Source: Duganella aceris
Lineage (GTDB): Bacteria; Pseudomonadota; Gammaproteobacteria; Burkholderiales; Burkholderiaceae_D
Reading direction: 5' to 3'
DNA: 64,000 nt
Assembly (NCBI RefSeq): GCF_011090165.1
Contig: NZ_JAADJT010000001.1
Coordinates: 434,001-498,000, forward strand
In this document: positions 17,934 to 26,991 of the stretch, piece by piece
How the letters are laid out: each line of letters opens with the position of its first letter
Position numbering within the stretch: position 1 is the stretch's first letter
Position numbers and translations under genes: made by a program
The notes under the pieces: generated by a model
Databases searched by the model: none
What the model was told of the DNA's origin: nothing
What the model saw: only the letters and a program-made list of their open reading frames with translations

Positions 17934-18985
17934 CTTGCGCGTGCTCCCGCCAATTGCAACCAGCTGCGCAACACCGCATGCAGCGGTTGTTCGATGCGCG
18001 CTTCGTACTGCACGATATTGTTCTGACGGCAGCTGGTCGCGACGGCGTCGAAATGCGCGCGGCTTTGCTGCTTGTAGCTTTCGCGGTCGGCGTTGCTCAT
18101 GCGGTGCAGGCCGTCGTTCTGTTCAGGGTCGCGATAGCCGGAGCCGGATTTGAACGTGGCGTCCACCTCCGCCTGCGTGCGCAACGTCAGCAGGCGCACA
18201 TCGTGACGCAGGTTGCGCAGGCGTAGCAGCGCTTCGCTCAGCGGCGACGGCCAGTCGAGGAAATCGCTGGCGGCGAAGATCAGGCTGGGCGAGCGGGCGA
18301 AGTGGAGATTCGCTTTCAAGACCTCTGCGGTCGGCAGCTGGCCTTCAGGCTTGACCTTGGCCAGTTGCGCCAGCACGCGCTGCAGCTGGCGCGGTCCGCG
18401 CGACGCCTGCGTGAATTCGACCTTGCCGCCGCTGCACACCACCAGCCCGAATGCGTCGCCCTGGCGTTGCGCGATCGCCGCCACGCAGGCCAGCGCGGTG
18501 CGCGCGAACCACAGCTTGTCGATGCCGTTGATTTCGCGGCTAGGCTCCGCCATCGACGCGGTCGCGTCCAGCCACAGCCAGGTGGCGACGTGGCTGTCGC
18601 GCTCCGCCTCGCGAACGAAGTAGCGGTCGGCGCGCGCCAGCAGCTTCCAGTCCACGCGACGCCATTCGTCGCCCGGCGCATAGGCGCGGTACTCGGAGAA
18701 CTCGACGCCGGCGCCACGCTCGCGACCAGCGTGCAGCCCGTGCCCCAGGCCCGCCAGCACGTGACGAATCACCAGCTCAAGGTCCTTGGTCTGGGCCATC
18801 GCGCTCATGGCGCTTGCCGTGCCGGAGGCGCCGGCCGAGGATGCGGATCCGGCCGCCCCGGCCGCGCGTTTGCCGTCGGACGCCGACGCGCGGGAATCGT
18901 CCGAGCGCGCGGCGCCGGATGCCGGCGCGTCGGCATTGGCCGCGCGTGCGGCGGCATCGGCGGGCGATTTCGAAGATGATTGCAT
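17930..18985 (-). CDS. DUF58 domain protein
   Basis: 351 residues. A variable Ala/Ser-rich N-terminus (1-65) precedes the DUF58 region: GRERGAGVEFSEYRAYAPGDEWRRVDWK is reproduced here as its key parts EFSEYR and YAPGDEWRRVDW, followed by a vWA-like fold (WLWLDATASM with D-x-T-x-S, a MIDAS-type motif). DUF58 proteins are near-universal partners of MoxR AAA+ ATPases, and the moxR gene is 6 bp upstream. It lacks membrane segments here, unlike many DUF58 proteins. Probably an adaptor coupling ATPase action to membrane partners. Confidence 0.9.
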   Translation of the reverse strand: MQSSSKSPADAAARAANADAPASGAARSDDSRASASDGKRAAGAAGSASSAGASGTASAMSAMAQTKDLELVIRHVLAGLGHGLHAGRERGAGVEFSEYRAYAPGDEWRRVDWKLLARADRYFVREAERDSHVATWLWLDATASMAEPSREINGIDKLWFARTALACVAAIAQRQGDAFGLVVCSGGKVEFTQASRGPRQLQRVLAQLAKVKPEGQLPTAEVLKANLHFARSPSLIFAASDFLDWPSPLSEALLRLRNLRHDVRLLTLRTQAEVDATFKSGSGYRDPEQNDGLHRMSNADRESYKQQSRAHFDAVATSCRQNNIVQYEARIEQPLHAVLRSWLQLAGARAR

Positions 18986-18991
18986 CGGCGC

Positions 18992-19990
<999 letters not shown>

Positions 19991-19992
19991 GA

Positions 19993-20613
19993 TCAAGCTC
20001 CCAACGCATATTGAATGATATTGACCGCAAAGCGGGTGTTGTCGATGACGAGGAACCGCTTGTTGCGGAAGTCGTAATCCCACTCGCAGCCATAGTCCTT
20101 GTTGCTGTACAAAAGCCGCACCCGGCCGCCGACTTCGACCGCCTTCAGGTAGTCGTGCACCAGATCGTCGCCCCAGCCGTTCAGCTCCACCACCGTATTC
20201 GGCGGCCCGTCGAACTTGAAGAAGCTCGAATACACCGGATGGTTGTTCGGGATCTTGTGCAGCGCCTTCGGCCCGAAGATGCGGGCGATTTCGGCCTCGA
20301 ACGATTTCGCGAACAGGCCGTCGATGTCGTGGTTGCAGTCGTCCACGAACACGAAGCCGCCGCCCTTGATGTAGCGCTCCAGGTTCTTGCGCTCGGCCGC
20401 CGTGAACTGCACCAGCTTGTGGCCGGCGAAATAGCAGAACGGCGCCTCCAGCATCTTCGGATCGGACAGCGCGACGATGCGCTCGACCGGATCGACCCGC
20501 AAGGTCGTGTATTCGACCAGCGAGTTGAGCACGTTGCTCGGCATGCGGACATCGACATCCCAATCGCCCGACTCGTAAGTCAGGCGGGTGAAATAGAAAT
20601 CGTAAGAAGCCAC
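19993..20613 (-). CDS. DUF4159 domain protein
   Basis: 206 residues matching the DUF4159 domain: an FYFTRLTYESGDWDVD start, YIKGGGFVFVDDCNHD, and an HKIPNNHPVYSSFF segment ending with a YDFRNKRFLVIDNTRFAVN strand. The fold is related to ThuA/glutamine-amidotransferase-like domains. Most DUF4159 proteins are exported; this one begins directly with the domain and shows no signal peptide or membrane segment. It sits between tldE and moxR in an operon with 2-8 bp gaps. Function unknown. Confidence 0.88.
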   Translation of the reverse strand: MASYDFYFTRLTYESGDWDVDVRMPSNVLNSLVEYTTLRVDPVERIVALSDPKMLEAPFCYFAGHKLVQFTAAERKNLERYIKGGGFVFVDDCNHDIDGLFAKSFEAEIARIFGPKALHKIPNNHPVYSSFFKFDGPPNTVVELNGWGDDLVHDYLKAVEVGGRVRLLYSNKDYGCEWDYDFRNKRFLVIDNTRFAVNIIQYALGA

Positions 20614-20621
20614 GCCCGTCC

Positions 20622-21959
20622 CTACACCGCGTCCGACAGCGACGTGAAGTTGAAGTCGCGAACCTTCATCGGCGGGATCAGCATCTGGAAGCGCACCTCG
20701 TCGCCGCCGATGACCACCGGCTTGCCCAGTTCATCGATATTGTTCAGCATCGTCACCGGGCTTTCGTTGAAGCGGAAGTTCTTCACCGGATGCTTGATCT
20801 TGCCGTTCTCGATGTAGAAGGTGCCGTCGCGCGTCAGGCCGGTCAGCAGCAACGATTGCGGATCGACCATGCGGATATACCAGGTGCGCGTCACCAGGAT
20901 GCCCTTCTTGGTCGACGCGATCAGCTCCTCGGTCGACTTGCCGCCGCCGGACATGATCATGTTGCCGTGACGGCCGGACGCGCGCTTGCCCTGCTTCTCG
21001 GCCCAGAAACGGGTGTAGTCCAGCGATTCGATCTTGCCGCCCTTGATCACGTCGGTGCGCTCGCGCGCCAGCATCGACTGGTTGTCCCAGCCCAGCACCG
21101 GCACTTCCGGATTCCATGGATCGGCCCAGACGTTGACCTGCTCGTCGAACAGCTTCTCGCCCAGGCGATTGCCGCCGCCCTTCTTCGACAGGAAGCTGCG
21201 GCCCTCGTCGGCCTGGCGCGCATCGAAGGCGCCGAACATGCGGCCGATGATTTCCGAGGTTGCCGCCGGCTCCAGGATCACCGTGTAGCGGCCCGGTTCC
21301 AGCGCCTTGGCCTCGACCGATTTCAGCGCTTTCTCGATCGCGATCTCGGACGCTTCGCGCGCGTCGAACTTCTTGGCGTCATTGGCGGAACGGGTCACCC
21401 AGCCGGAGCCGCGACCGTCTTCGGTGCGGGTGGTGACGGTGAAACCGAGATTACTCAAGGTCTGGTAGCCGAACACGCCGCTCGAATTGGCCACCGTCTC
21501 GAAGCCGGTGGTGTCGCTGAAGAAGCCGGCGGCCACCAGACCAGCCTTGCGCGCCGAGTTGATGCTGACCGACGCCACTTCGGCGCGGTACTCCGGATCG
21601 ATGGCGGCGGTGGCTTCGCTGTAGGTCGCGGAGCCTTTGTATTCCTGCTTCTTGATCGCCGGCTGGAACTCCGGATTCTCCGGCGCCAGGCGCGCGACGT
21701 CCTCGGCGCGGCGTACGGCCTTTTCCAGCGACTTCTCGTCGAACTCATTGATCGACGCCGTGCCCTGGCGCTTGCCGAAGGCGACGCTGACGGTCAGCTG
21801 CGTGTTCTCGATCAAGCCGGCGGTCGATACCGCGTTGCGCGCGTAGCGGATATTGCCATTGCGGCTGCCGCTCAACTGCACGCGGCACTCGTCGGCCTTG
21901 GTCAGCGACATCACCTTGTCGCAAATGCGTTTTGCTTCTTCCTGGTTCAGCATCTTCAT
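20622..21959 (-). CDS. TldE/PmbA-type protease subunit, copy 1
   Basis: 445 residues, alignable end to end with the second copy at 23656-24993. The PmbA/TldE pattern is clear: RNAVSTAGLIENTQLTVSV, AVRRAEDVARLAPENPEF, LEPGRYTVILEPAATSEI, and a C-terminal GLTRDGTFYIENGKIKHPV. It has no HExxxH, as expected for the non-catalytic partner of the TldD/E heterodimer. It has no signal peptide although its TldD partner carries a Tat signal; the pair may be exported together. It starts 3 bp behind the tldD copy. Confidence 0.93.
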   Translation of the reverse strand: MKMLNQEEAKRICDKVMSLTKADECRVQLSGSRNGNIRYARNAVSTAGLIENTQLTVSVAFGKRQGTASINEFDEKSLEKAVRRAEDVARLAPENPEFQPAIKKQEYKGSATYSEATAAIDPEYRAEVASVSINSARKAGLVAAGFFSDTTGFETVANSSGVFGYQTLSNLGFTVTTRTEDGRGSGWVTRSANDAKKFDAREASEIAIEKALKSVEAKALEPGRYTVILEPAATSEIIGRMFGAFDARQADEGRSFLSKKGGGNRLGEKLFDEQVNVWADPWNPEVPVLGWDNQSMLARERTDVIKGGKIESLDYTRFWAEKQGKRASGRHGNMIMSGGGKSTEELIASTKKGILVTRTWYIRMVDPQSLLLTGLTRDGTFYIENGKIKHPVKNFRFNESPVTMLNNIDELGKPVVIGGDEVRFQMLIPPMKVRDFNFTSLSDAV

Positions 21960-21962
21960 CGA

Positions 21963-23600
21963 TTATCCAATCTTGCGGGCGGTGTTGATCACGTTGACGC
22001 CGTTGAAGCGCGTCGTCGGCGAGCCGTGCGAAACGGCGCTGACCTGGCTAGGCTGGCCTTTGCCGTCGAAGAAGGAACCGCCCATGCGCCAGTCGCGTTC
22101 ATCGCACAGCGCCGTGCAGGCGTTCCAGAATTCCTGGGTGTTGGACTGGTAGGCCACATCCTCCAGCTGGTTGACGATCTTGCCGTTCTTGATCTCGAAG
22201 TACAGCTGGCCGCCGAACTGGAAGTTGTAGCGCTGCTGGTCGATCGAGAACGAACCGCGGCCGAGGATGTAGATGCCCTTCTTGACGTCCTTGATCATCT
22301 CGTCCGGCGTCAGCGGCTTCTTGCCGGCGGCCAGCGAGACGTTCGGCATGCGCTGGAACTGCACGCTGCTCCAGCTGTCGGCGTACGAGCAGCCATGCGA
22401 TTCCTTCTCGCCGATGACGGCGGCCTGGTCGCGCGTGGCCTGGTAGTTGACCAGGATGCCGTCCTTGATGATGTCCCAGCGCTTCGACGCCACGCCCTCG
22501 TCGTCGTAGCCGACGCAGCCCAGCGAACCAGGCGTGGTCTTGTCGGCGACGAAGTTGACGATGTCGGAACCGTATTTGAATTTTTTCGACTGCCACTTGT
22601 CCAGCGTGGCGAAGCTGGTGCCGGCGTAGTTGGCCTCGTAGCCCAGCACCCGATCCAGCTCGGTGGCGTGGCCGACCGATTCGTGGATGGTCAGGAACAG
22701 GTGTTCCGGCGACAGCACCAGATCGTACTTGCCCGGTTCGACCGACTTCGCGGTCAGCTTCTCGCGCGCCTGGCGGCCGGCGGTGCGCGCGTCCTCGATG
22801 ATGTCGTAGGCGCCCTTGTACAGCGTGGTGACGCCGCCGGCGGCCTTGATCTTGTTCCCGGCCTTGGCGTCGAAGAATTCATAGCCCATGCTGACCGGCG
22901 ACGACAGGCCGTCGCGGGTGCGGAAGCGGTTGCTGGTCTTGTCCACGGCGGTCGCGGTCAGCGGCGACCACAGACGGTGGATGTCCTGGTCGATATACGA
23001 GCCGTCGGTGGAGGCGAAGTACTTCTGCTGGTTGACCTGGAACAGGTTGGAGGCCATGAAGCTGGCGCCCGCGTCCAGGCCGGCCTTGTTCGCGGCCAGC
23101 AGCATCTCGGCCTTTTCCTTGATGGCGACGTTACGCCAGTCTTTTTTGAACGGCGTGGCCCACGCCACTTCGCCCACGCCCTTGACCGGCGCCAGCACCA
23201 CCGGCTCGATCTGCAGCTTGGAGTTGGCGCGCGCGATGGCGACCGCCTGGCGCGCGGCGTCCGCCACCGAGTCCGGGGTCATCACGTTGGTCGAGCAGAA
23301 GCCGTAGGCGCCGTTGGCGATCACGCGCACGCCGACGCCGGAGGATTCGGTGTTGACGATGTTTTCCACGTTCAGGTCACGGGTGGTGATGAACTGGTTC
23401 AGGTAGCGGCCGATGCGCACGTCGCAGTACGAGGCGCCGGCCTTGGTGGCGGCGTTCATCGCGGCGTCGGCCAGCGATTTCTTGAACTGCACGGCCATGG
23501 GGTTGAGCAGCTCTTCGGCCGCGATGGCGTTGCCGAACACCGGGATCAACATGCTGCCGCCGGCGGCCGCGCCTATTTTGAGAAATGAACGTCGTTCCAC
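21963..23600 (-). CDS. Tat-exported TldD-type metalloprotease, copy 1
   Basis: 545 residues from a GTG start with AGGAG five bases upstream. The N-terminus MERRSFLKIGAAAGG...AIAAEE is a twin-arginine signal peptide. The catalytic motif HESVGH lies at 306-311 (HExxxH, as in TldD). The C-terminal segment that in E. coli TldD has CGKxGQ with the cysteine zinc ligand reads FDGKGQ at 511-516 and has no cysteine there. TldD/E heterodimers cut unfolded peptides down to small products and mature peptides such as microcin B17. Export to the periplasm is unusual compared with E. coli. It is the second of two tandem tldDE pairs in the operon. Confidence 0.92.
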   Translation of the reverse strand: MERRSFLKIGAAAGGSMLIPVFGNAIAAEELLNPMAVQFKKSLADAAMNAATKAGASYCDVRIGRYLNQFITTRDLNVENIVNTESSGVGVRVIANGAYGFCSTNVMTPDSVADAARQAVAIARANSKLQIEPVVLAPVKGVGEVAWATPFKKDWRNVAIKEKAEMLLAANKAGLDAGASFMASNLFQVNQQKYFASTDGSYIDQDIHRLWSPLTATAVDKTSNRFRTRDGLSSPVSMGYEFFDAKAGNKIKAAGGVTTLYKGAYDIIEDARTAGRQAREKLTAKSVEPGKYDLVLSPEHLFLTIHESVGHATELDRVLGYEANYAGTSFATLDKWQSKKFKYGSDIVNFVADKTTPGSLGCVGYDDEGVASKRWDIIKDGILVNYQATRDQAAVIGEKESHGCSYADSWSSVQFQRMPNVSLAAGKKPLTPDEMIKDVKKGIYILGRGSFSIDQQRYNFQFGGQLYFEIKNGKIVNQLEDVAYQSNTQEFWNACTALCDERDWRMGGSFFDGKGQPSQVSAVSHGSPTTRFNGVNVINTARKIG

Positions 23601-23611
23601 TATAGCTCCTG

Positions 23612-23647
23612 AAAAAATAAAACGGGGCCGGCGATACCGCCCGGCCC
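23612..23647 (-). terminator. terminator-like hairpin between the two tldDE pairs
   Basis: On the minus strand GGGCCGG and CCGGCCC (7 bp GC stem, 9-base loop) are followed by CGTTTTATTTTTTC. This is a good intrinsic terminator form, but it lies inside the operon, between tldE copy 2 and tldD copy 1, within a 55 bp gap. It may attenuate transcription into the downstream eight genes. Confidence 0.65.
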
Positions 23648-23655
23648 TTGGGACT

Positions 23656-24993
23656 TTATACCGCGTCCGACAGCGACGTGAAGTTGAAGTCGCGTACCTT
23701 CATCGCCGGGATCAGCAGCTGGAACTGCGACTCGTCGCCCGACAGGATCTCCGGCTTGCCGATTTCATCGATATTGTTCAGCATCGACACCGGGCTCTCG
23801 TTGAAGCGGAAGTTCTTGATCGGATGCTTGATCTTGCCGTTCTCGATGTAGAAGGTGCCGTCGCGGGTCAGACCGGTCAGCAGCACCGATTGCGGATCGA
23901 CCATGCGGATATACCAGGTGCGGGTCACCAGAATGCCCTTCTTGGTGTTGGCGATCAGCTCCTCGGTCGACTTGTTGGTGCCGCCCATGATGATGTTACC
24001 CGGCGTGCCGATGGCGCGCTTGTTCTGCTTCTTGGCCCAGAACAGCGAGTAATCCAGGTTGGCGATCTTGCCGTTCTTGATGATGTCCTGGCGTTCGCGC
24101 GCCAGCATGGTCTGGCCGTCCCACGGCAACACCGCGACATCCTTGTCCCACGGATCGGCCCAGACGTTGACCTGCTCGTCGAACAGCTTCTCGCCCAGGC
24201 GGTTGCCACCGCCCTTCTTCGACAGGAAGCTGCGGCCCTCGTCGGCCGAACGCGCGTCGAAACTGTTGAACATATAGGCCAGGATGTCGGAGGTCGCCGC
24301 CGGCTCCAGGATCACCGTGTAGCGGCCCGGCTCCAGCGCCTTGGCGTCCACCGACCGCAGCGCCTTTTCGATCGCCACGTCGGACGCGGCGCGGGCGTCG
24401 AACTTGCTCACATCGCCGACGCTGCGCTTGGCCCAGCCGGAACCGCGGCCGTCTTCGGTGCGCACGGTGACGGTGAAGTCCAGGCCCGTGTCCTTCTGGT
24501 AGCCGAACACGCCGTTGGAATTGGCGATCGCGGTGAACTGCGTGCTGTCGGTGAAGAAGCCGGCCGAGACCAGCTTGTTCTTCTTGCTGTTCTCGATGCT
24601 GTAGGCCGCGACCTGCGCGCGGAACTCCGGATCGATGTCGGCGGTCTTCTGGAAGAAGGTCTCGGTGGCCTTGTATTCCTGCTTGCCCGGGGTCGGCATG
24701 AACTCCGGATTGTCCGGCGCCAGGCGCGCCAGGTCTTCCGCGCGGCGCACGGCTTTTTCCAGCGACTTGTCGTCGAACTCGTTGATCTGCGCGGTGCCCT
24801 GCTTCTTGCCGAAGGCGACCGACACCGTCAGCTGCGTATCTTCGATCAAACCTGCGGTCGACACCGCGTTGCGCGCGTAGCGGATATTGCCCTTGCGGCT
24901 GCCGTTGATGGCCACCTCGCACTGGTCGCCCTTGGACAGGGACAGCACCTTGTCGGTAATGCGCTTGGTCTCTTCTTGACTCAGGAATTTCAT
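23656..24993 (-). CDS. TldE/PmbA-type protease subunit, copy 2
   Basis: 445 residues, the same length as copy 1 and very similar throughout (RNAVSTAGLIEDTQLTVSVA, LEPGRYTVILEPAATSDI, GLTRDGTFYIENGKIKHPI). It lacks a metal-binding HExxxH, has no signal peptide, and follows its tldD partner by 18 bp. The main differences from copy 1 are in the segment at about 110-185, which may reflect substrate preference. It ends 55 bp before the next tldD, with a terminator-like hairpin in between. Confidence 0.93.
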   Translation of the reverse strand: MKFLSQEETKRITDKVLSLSKGDQCEVAINGSRKGNIRYARNAVSTAGLIEDTQLTVSVAFGKKQGTAQINEFDDKSLEKAVRRAEDLARLAPDNPEFMPTPGKQEYKATETFFQKTADIDPEFRAQVAAYSIENSKKNKLVSAGFFTDSTQFTAIANSNGVFGYQKDTGLDFTVTVRTEDGRGSGWAKRSVGDVSKFDARAASDVAIEKALRSVDAKALEPGRYTVILEPAATSDILAYMFNSFDARSADEGRSFLSKKGGGNRLGEKLFDEQVNVWADPWDKDVAVLPWDGQTMLARERQDIIKNGKIANLDYSLFWAKKQNKRAIGTPGNIIMGGTNKSTEELIANTKKGILVTRTWYIRMVDPQSVLLTGLTRDGTFYIENGKIKHPIKNFRFNESPVSMLNNIDEIGKPEILSGDESQFQLLIPAMKVRDFNFTSLSDAV

Positions 24994-25011
24994 ATTCTTC
25001 TCTCTCCAGGC

Positions 25012-26649
25012 TTAGCCGATCTTGCGGGCCGTGTTGATGACGTTGATGCCGTTGAAGCGCGTGGTGGATGCACCGTGCGAAACGATGGACACCTGCGGCG
25101 GCTGGCCTTTACCGTCAAAGAAGGAACCGCCCATGCGCCAATCGCGCTCGTCGCAGATGCCGACGCAGGCGTTCCAGAACTCCTGGGTGTTGGATTGATA
25201 CGCGACGTCCTCCAGCTGCTGGCCGATCTTGCCGTTCTTGATTTCGTAGAACAGCTGGCCGCCGAACTGGAAGTTGTAGCGCTGCTGGTCGATCGAGAAG
25301 GAACCGTCGCCGACGATGTAGATGCCCTTCTTGACGTCCTTGATCATTTCGTCCGGCGTCAGCTTCTTCGCGCCGGCCTTGAGCGAGACGTTCGGCATGC
25401 GCTGGAACTGCACGTTGGCCCAGTTGTCCGCATACGAGCAGCCGTGCGATTCCTTCTCGCCGATGATGTGGGCCTGGTCGCGGGTGGCCTGGTAGTTGAC
25501 CAGGATGCCGTCCTTGATGATGTCCCAGTTCTTGCACTTGACGCCTTCGTCGTCGTAGCCGACCGCGCCCAGCGAACCCGGGGTGGTCTTGTCGGCCAGG
25601 ATGTTGACCAGGTCCGAGCCGTACTTGAATTTCTTCGACTGCCATTTGTCCAGCGTGGCGAAGCTGGTGCCGGCGTAATTGGCCTCGTAGCCCAGCACGC
25701 GATCCAGCTCGGTCGGGTGGCCCACCGATTCGTGGATGGTCAGCCACAGGTGTTCCGGCGACAGCACCAGGTCGTACTTGCCCGGTTCGACCGACTTCGC
25801 GGTCAGCTTGGCCTTGGCCTGCTTGCCGGCGGCGCGCGCGTCCTCGATCAGGTCATACGATTTGGTGTACAGCGTGGTGACGCCGCCGGCGGCCTTGATC
25901 TTGTGCTCGGGGCGCGCGTCGAGGTATTCGTAGCCCATGCCGACCGGCGCCGACAGGCCCTGGCGCGAGCGGAACTTGTTGGTCTTCTGGTCGACGGCGG
26001 TGGCGAAGAACGGCATCCACAAGCGGTGCACGTCCTGGTCGATGTAGGAGCCGTCGGTGGAGGCGAAGTACTTCTGCTGGTTGACCTGGAACAGCAGCGA
26101 TTGCATGAAGCTGGCGCCGCCCTCCATGCCGGCCTTGTTGGCGGCGATCAGCAGCTCGGCCTTCTCCTTGATCGGCACCGCGCGCCAGTCCTTGGTGTAC
26201 GGCGTGGCCCACGACACTTCGCCGACGCCCTTCAGCGGCGCCAGGATCACGGGTTCGGTCTGCAGCTTGGCGTTGGCCTTGGCGATGGCGACCGCCTGGC
26301 GCGCGGCAGCGGCCACGCCGTCCGGGGTCATGTCGTTGGTGGCGGCGAAGCCGTAGGCGCCGCCGGAGATCACGCGCACGCCGACGCCGGCCGATTCCGT
26401 GTTGGTCACGTTTTCGACGTTCAGGTCGCGGGTGGTGATGAACTGGTTCAGGTAGCGGCCCACGCGCACGTCGCAGTACGAGGCGCCGGCTTGGGTGGCG
26501 GCCGTCATCGCGGTATCGGCCAGCATTTTCTTGAATTGCAGCGCCACCGGCTTGAGTAATTCTTCCGCGGCGATCGCGCGGCCGAAGGTGGGCAGCAGCA
26601 TCGTTCCAAGGGCCAGGCTACTAATATTGAGGAAATCACGTCGTTCCAT
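25012..26649 (-). CDS. Tat-exported TldD-type metalloprotease, copy 2
   Basis: 545 residues from MERRDFLN, chosen because GGAG lies five bases upstream; an upstream in-frame start would add 17 residues before the twin-arginine motif. The Tat signal (RRDFLN...GRAIAAEE) is followed by a TldD domain with HESVGH at 306-311. As in copy 1, the C-terminal loop reads FDGKGQ without the cysteine found in E. coli TldD. It is the first gene of the ten-gene operon and is preceded by a sigma-54 promoter (26754-26769) and a CGGACA array. Likely acts with TldE copy 2 as a periplasmic peptide protease; substrate unknown. Confidence 0.92.
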   Translation of the reverse strand: MERRDFLNISSLALGTMLLPTFGRAIAAEELLKPVALQFKKMLADTAMTAATQAGASYCDVRVGRYLNQFITTRDLNVENVTNTESAGVGVRVISGGAYGFAATNDMTPDGVAAAARQAVAIAKANAKLQTEPVILAPLKGVGEVSWATPYTKDWRAVPIKEKAELLIAANKAGMEGGASFMQSLLFQVNQQKYFASTDGSYIDQDVHRLWMPFFATAVDQKTNKFRSRQGLSAPVGMGYEYLDARPEHKIKAAGGVTTLYTKSYDLIEDARAAGKQAKAKLTAKSVEPGKYDLVLSPEHLWLTIHESVGHPTELDRVLGYEANYAGTSFATLDKWQSKKFKYGSDLVNILADKTTPGSLGAVGYDDEGVKCKNWDIIKDGILVNYQATRDQAHIIGEKESHGCSYADNWANVQFQRMPNVSLKAGAKKLTPDEMIKDVKKGIYIVGDGSFSIDQQRYNFQFGGQLFYEIKNGKIGQQLEDVAYQSNTQEFWNACVGICDERDWRMGGSFFDGKGQPPQVSIVSHGASTTRFNGINVINTARKIG

Positions 26650-26753
26650 CGTCTCTCCAAACGTAAGGCATTGTTGTGGGCCAGCCGCCCGAATATCCAT
26701 CGCCGTTTCTGTGGTTCTAGCAATATATTAGCAACGGATTAAGGTACGGAATA

Positions 26754-26769
26754 GGCAAAATGCATGCCA
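26754..26769 (-). promoter_or_regulatory. sigma-54 (-24/-12) promoter of the tldDE/MoxR operon
   Basis: Read on the minus strand, TGGCATGCATTTTGCC matches the RpoN consensus TGGCACG-N4-TTGCW at all but two positions, with GG and GC 12 bp apart. The predicted start is near 26743, giving a leader of about 94 bases before tldD. It shares TGGCATG with the hydrolase promoter at 10996. Confidence 0.62.
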
Positions 26770-26810
26770 TCGGCAAATATCGTGCAATCTTCGGTTTTTG
26801 ACGCCAGAAG

Positions 26811-26875
26811 TGTCCGCTAATGTGTCCGATGGGTGTCCGCAGAGTGTCCGGCGCTTGTCCGCGGCGCACGGTCCG
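26811..26875 (-). promoter_or_regulatory. phased CGGACA array upstream of the tldDE operon
   Basis: TGTCCG on the plus strand (CGGACA toward the operon) occurs at 26811, 26823, 26834, 26845 and 26856, with a weaker GGTCCG at 26870. Spacings are 12, 11, 11, 11 and 14 bp. The proximal copy is 43 bp from the -24 GG of the sigma-54 promoter, matching the 44 bp seen before the hydrolase gene. Confidence 0.6.
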
Positions 26876-26904
26876 CACCGCCCGGGTGCGCGCGCCCGAT
26901 TCGC

Positions 26905-26933
26905 TTGACCTGCCGGCGTGCTTGAACGATGAT
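26905..26933 (+). promoter_or_regulatory. possible sigma-70 promoter of the methyltransferase
   Basis: TTGACC (26905-26910), a 17 bp spacer and GATGAT (26928-26933) lie 59 bp before the ATG. The -35 box is good and the -10 moderate. Confidence 0.4.
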
Positions 26934-26991
26934 CGCGCTGGGCGGCTATCGCCGCCGGGCGCCACCAACACCAACCATCGGGAGACTTTGC

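Larger units (their letters stand above)
26650..26991. other. 342 bp regulatory region between the tldDE operon and the methyltransferase
   Basis: No gene is seen here. The half nearest tldD (26700-26800) is AT-rich and holds a sigma-54 promoter on the minus strand. The centre holds a phased TGTCCG array. The half nearest the methyltransferase is GC-rich and holds a possible sigma-70 promoter on the plus strand. Confidence 0.7.

Noticed and set aside
20790..26559. Very long open frames on the plus strand opposite the tldDE genes (over 900 codons each)
   Set aside because: They mirror the codon pattern of the tld genes in a GC-rich genome and encode Arg/Gly/Val-rich sequence without any family motif. 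Both real genes of each pair are on the minus strand.
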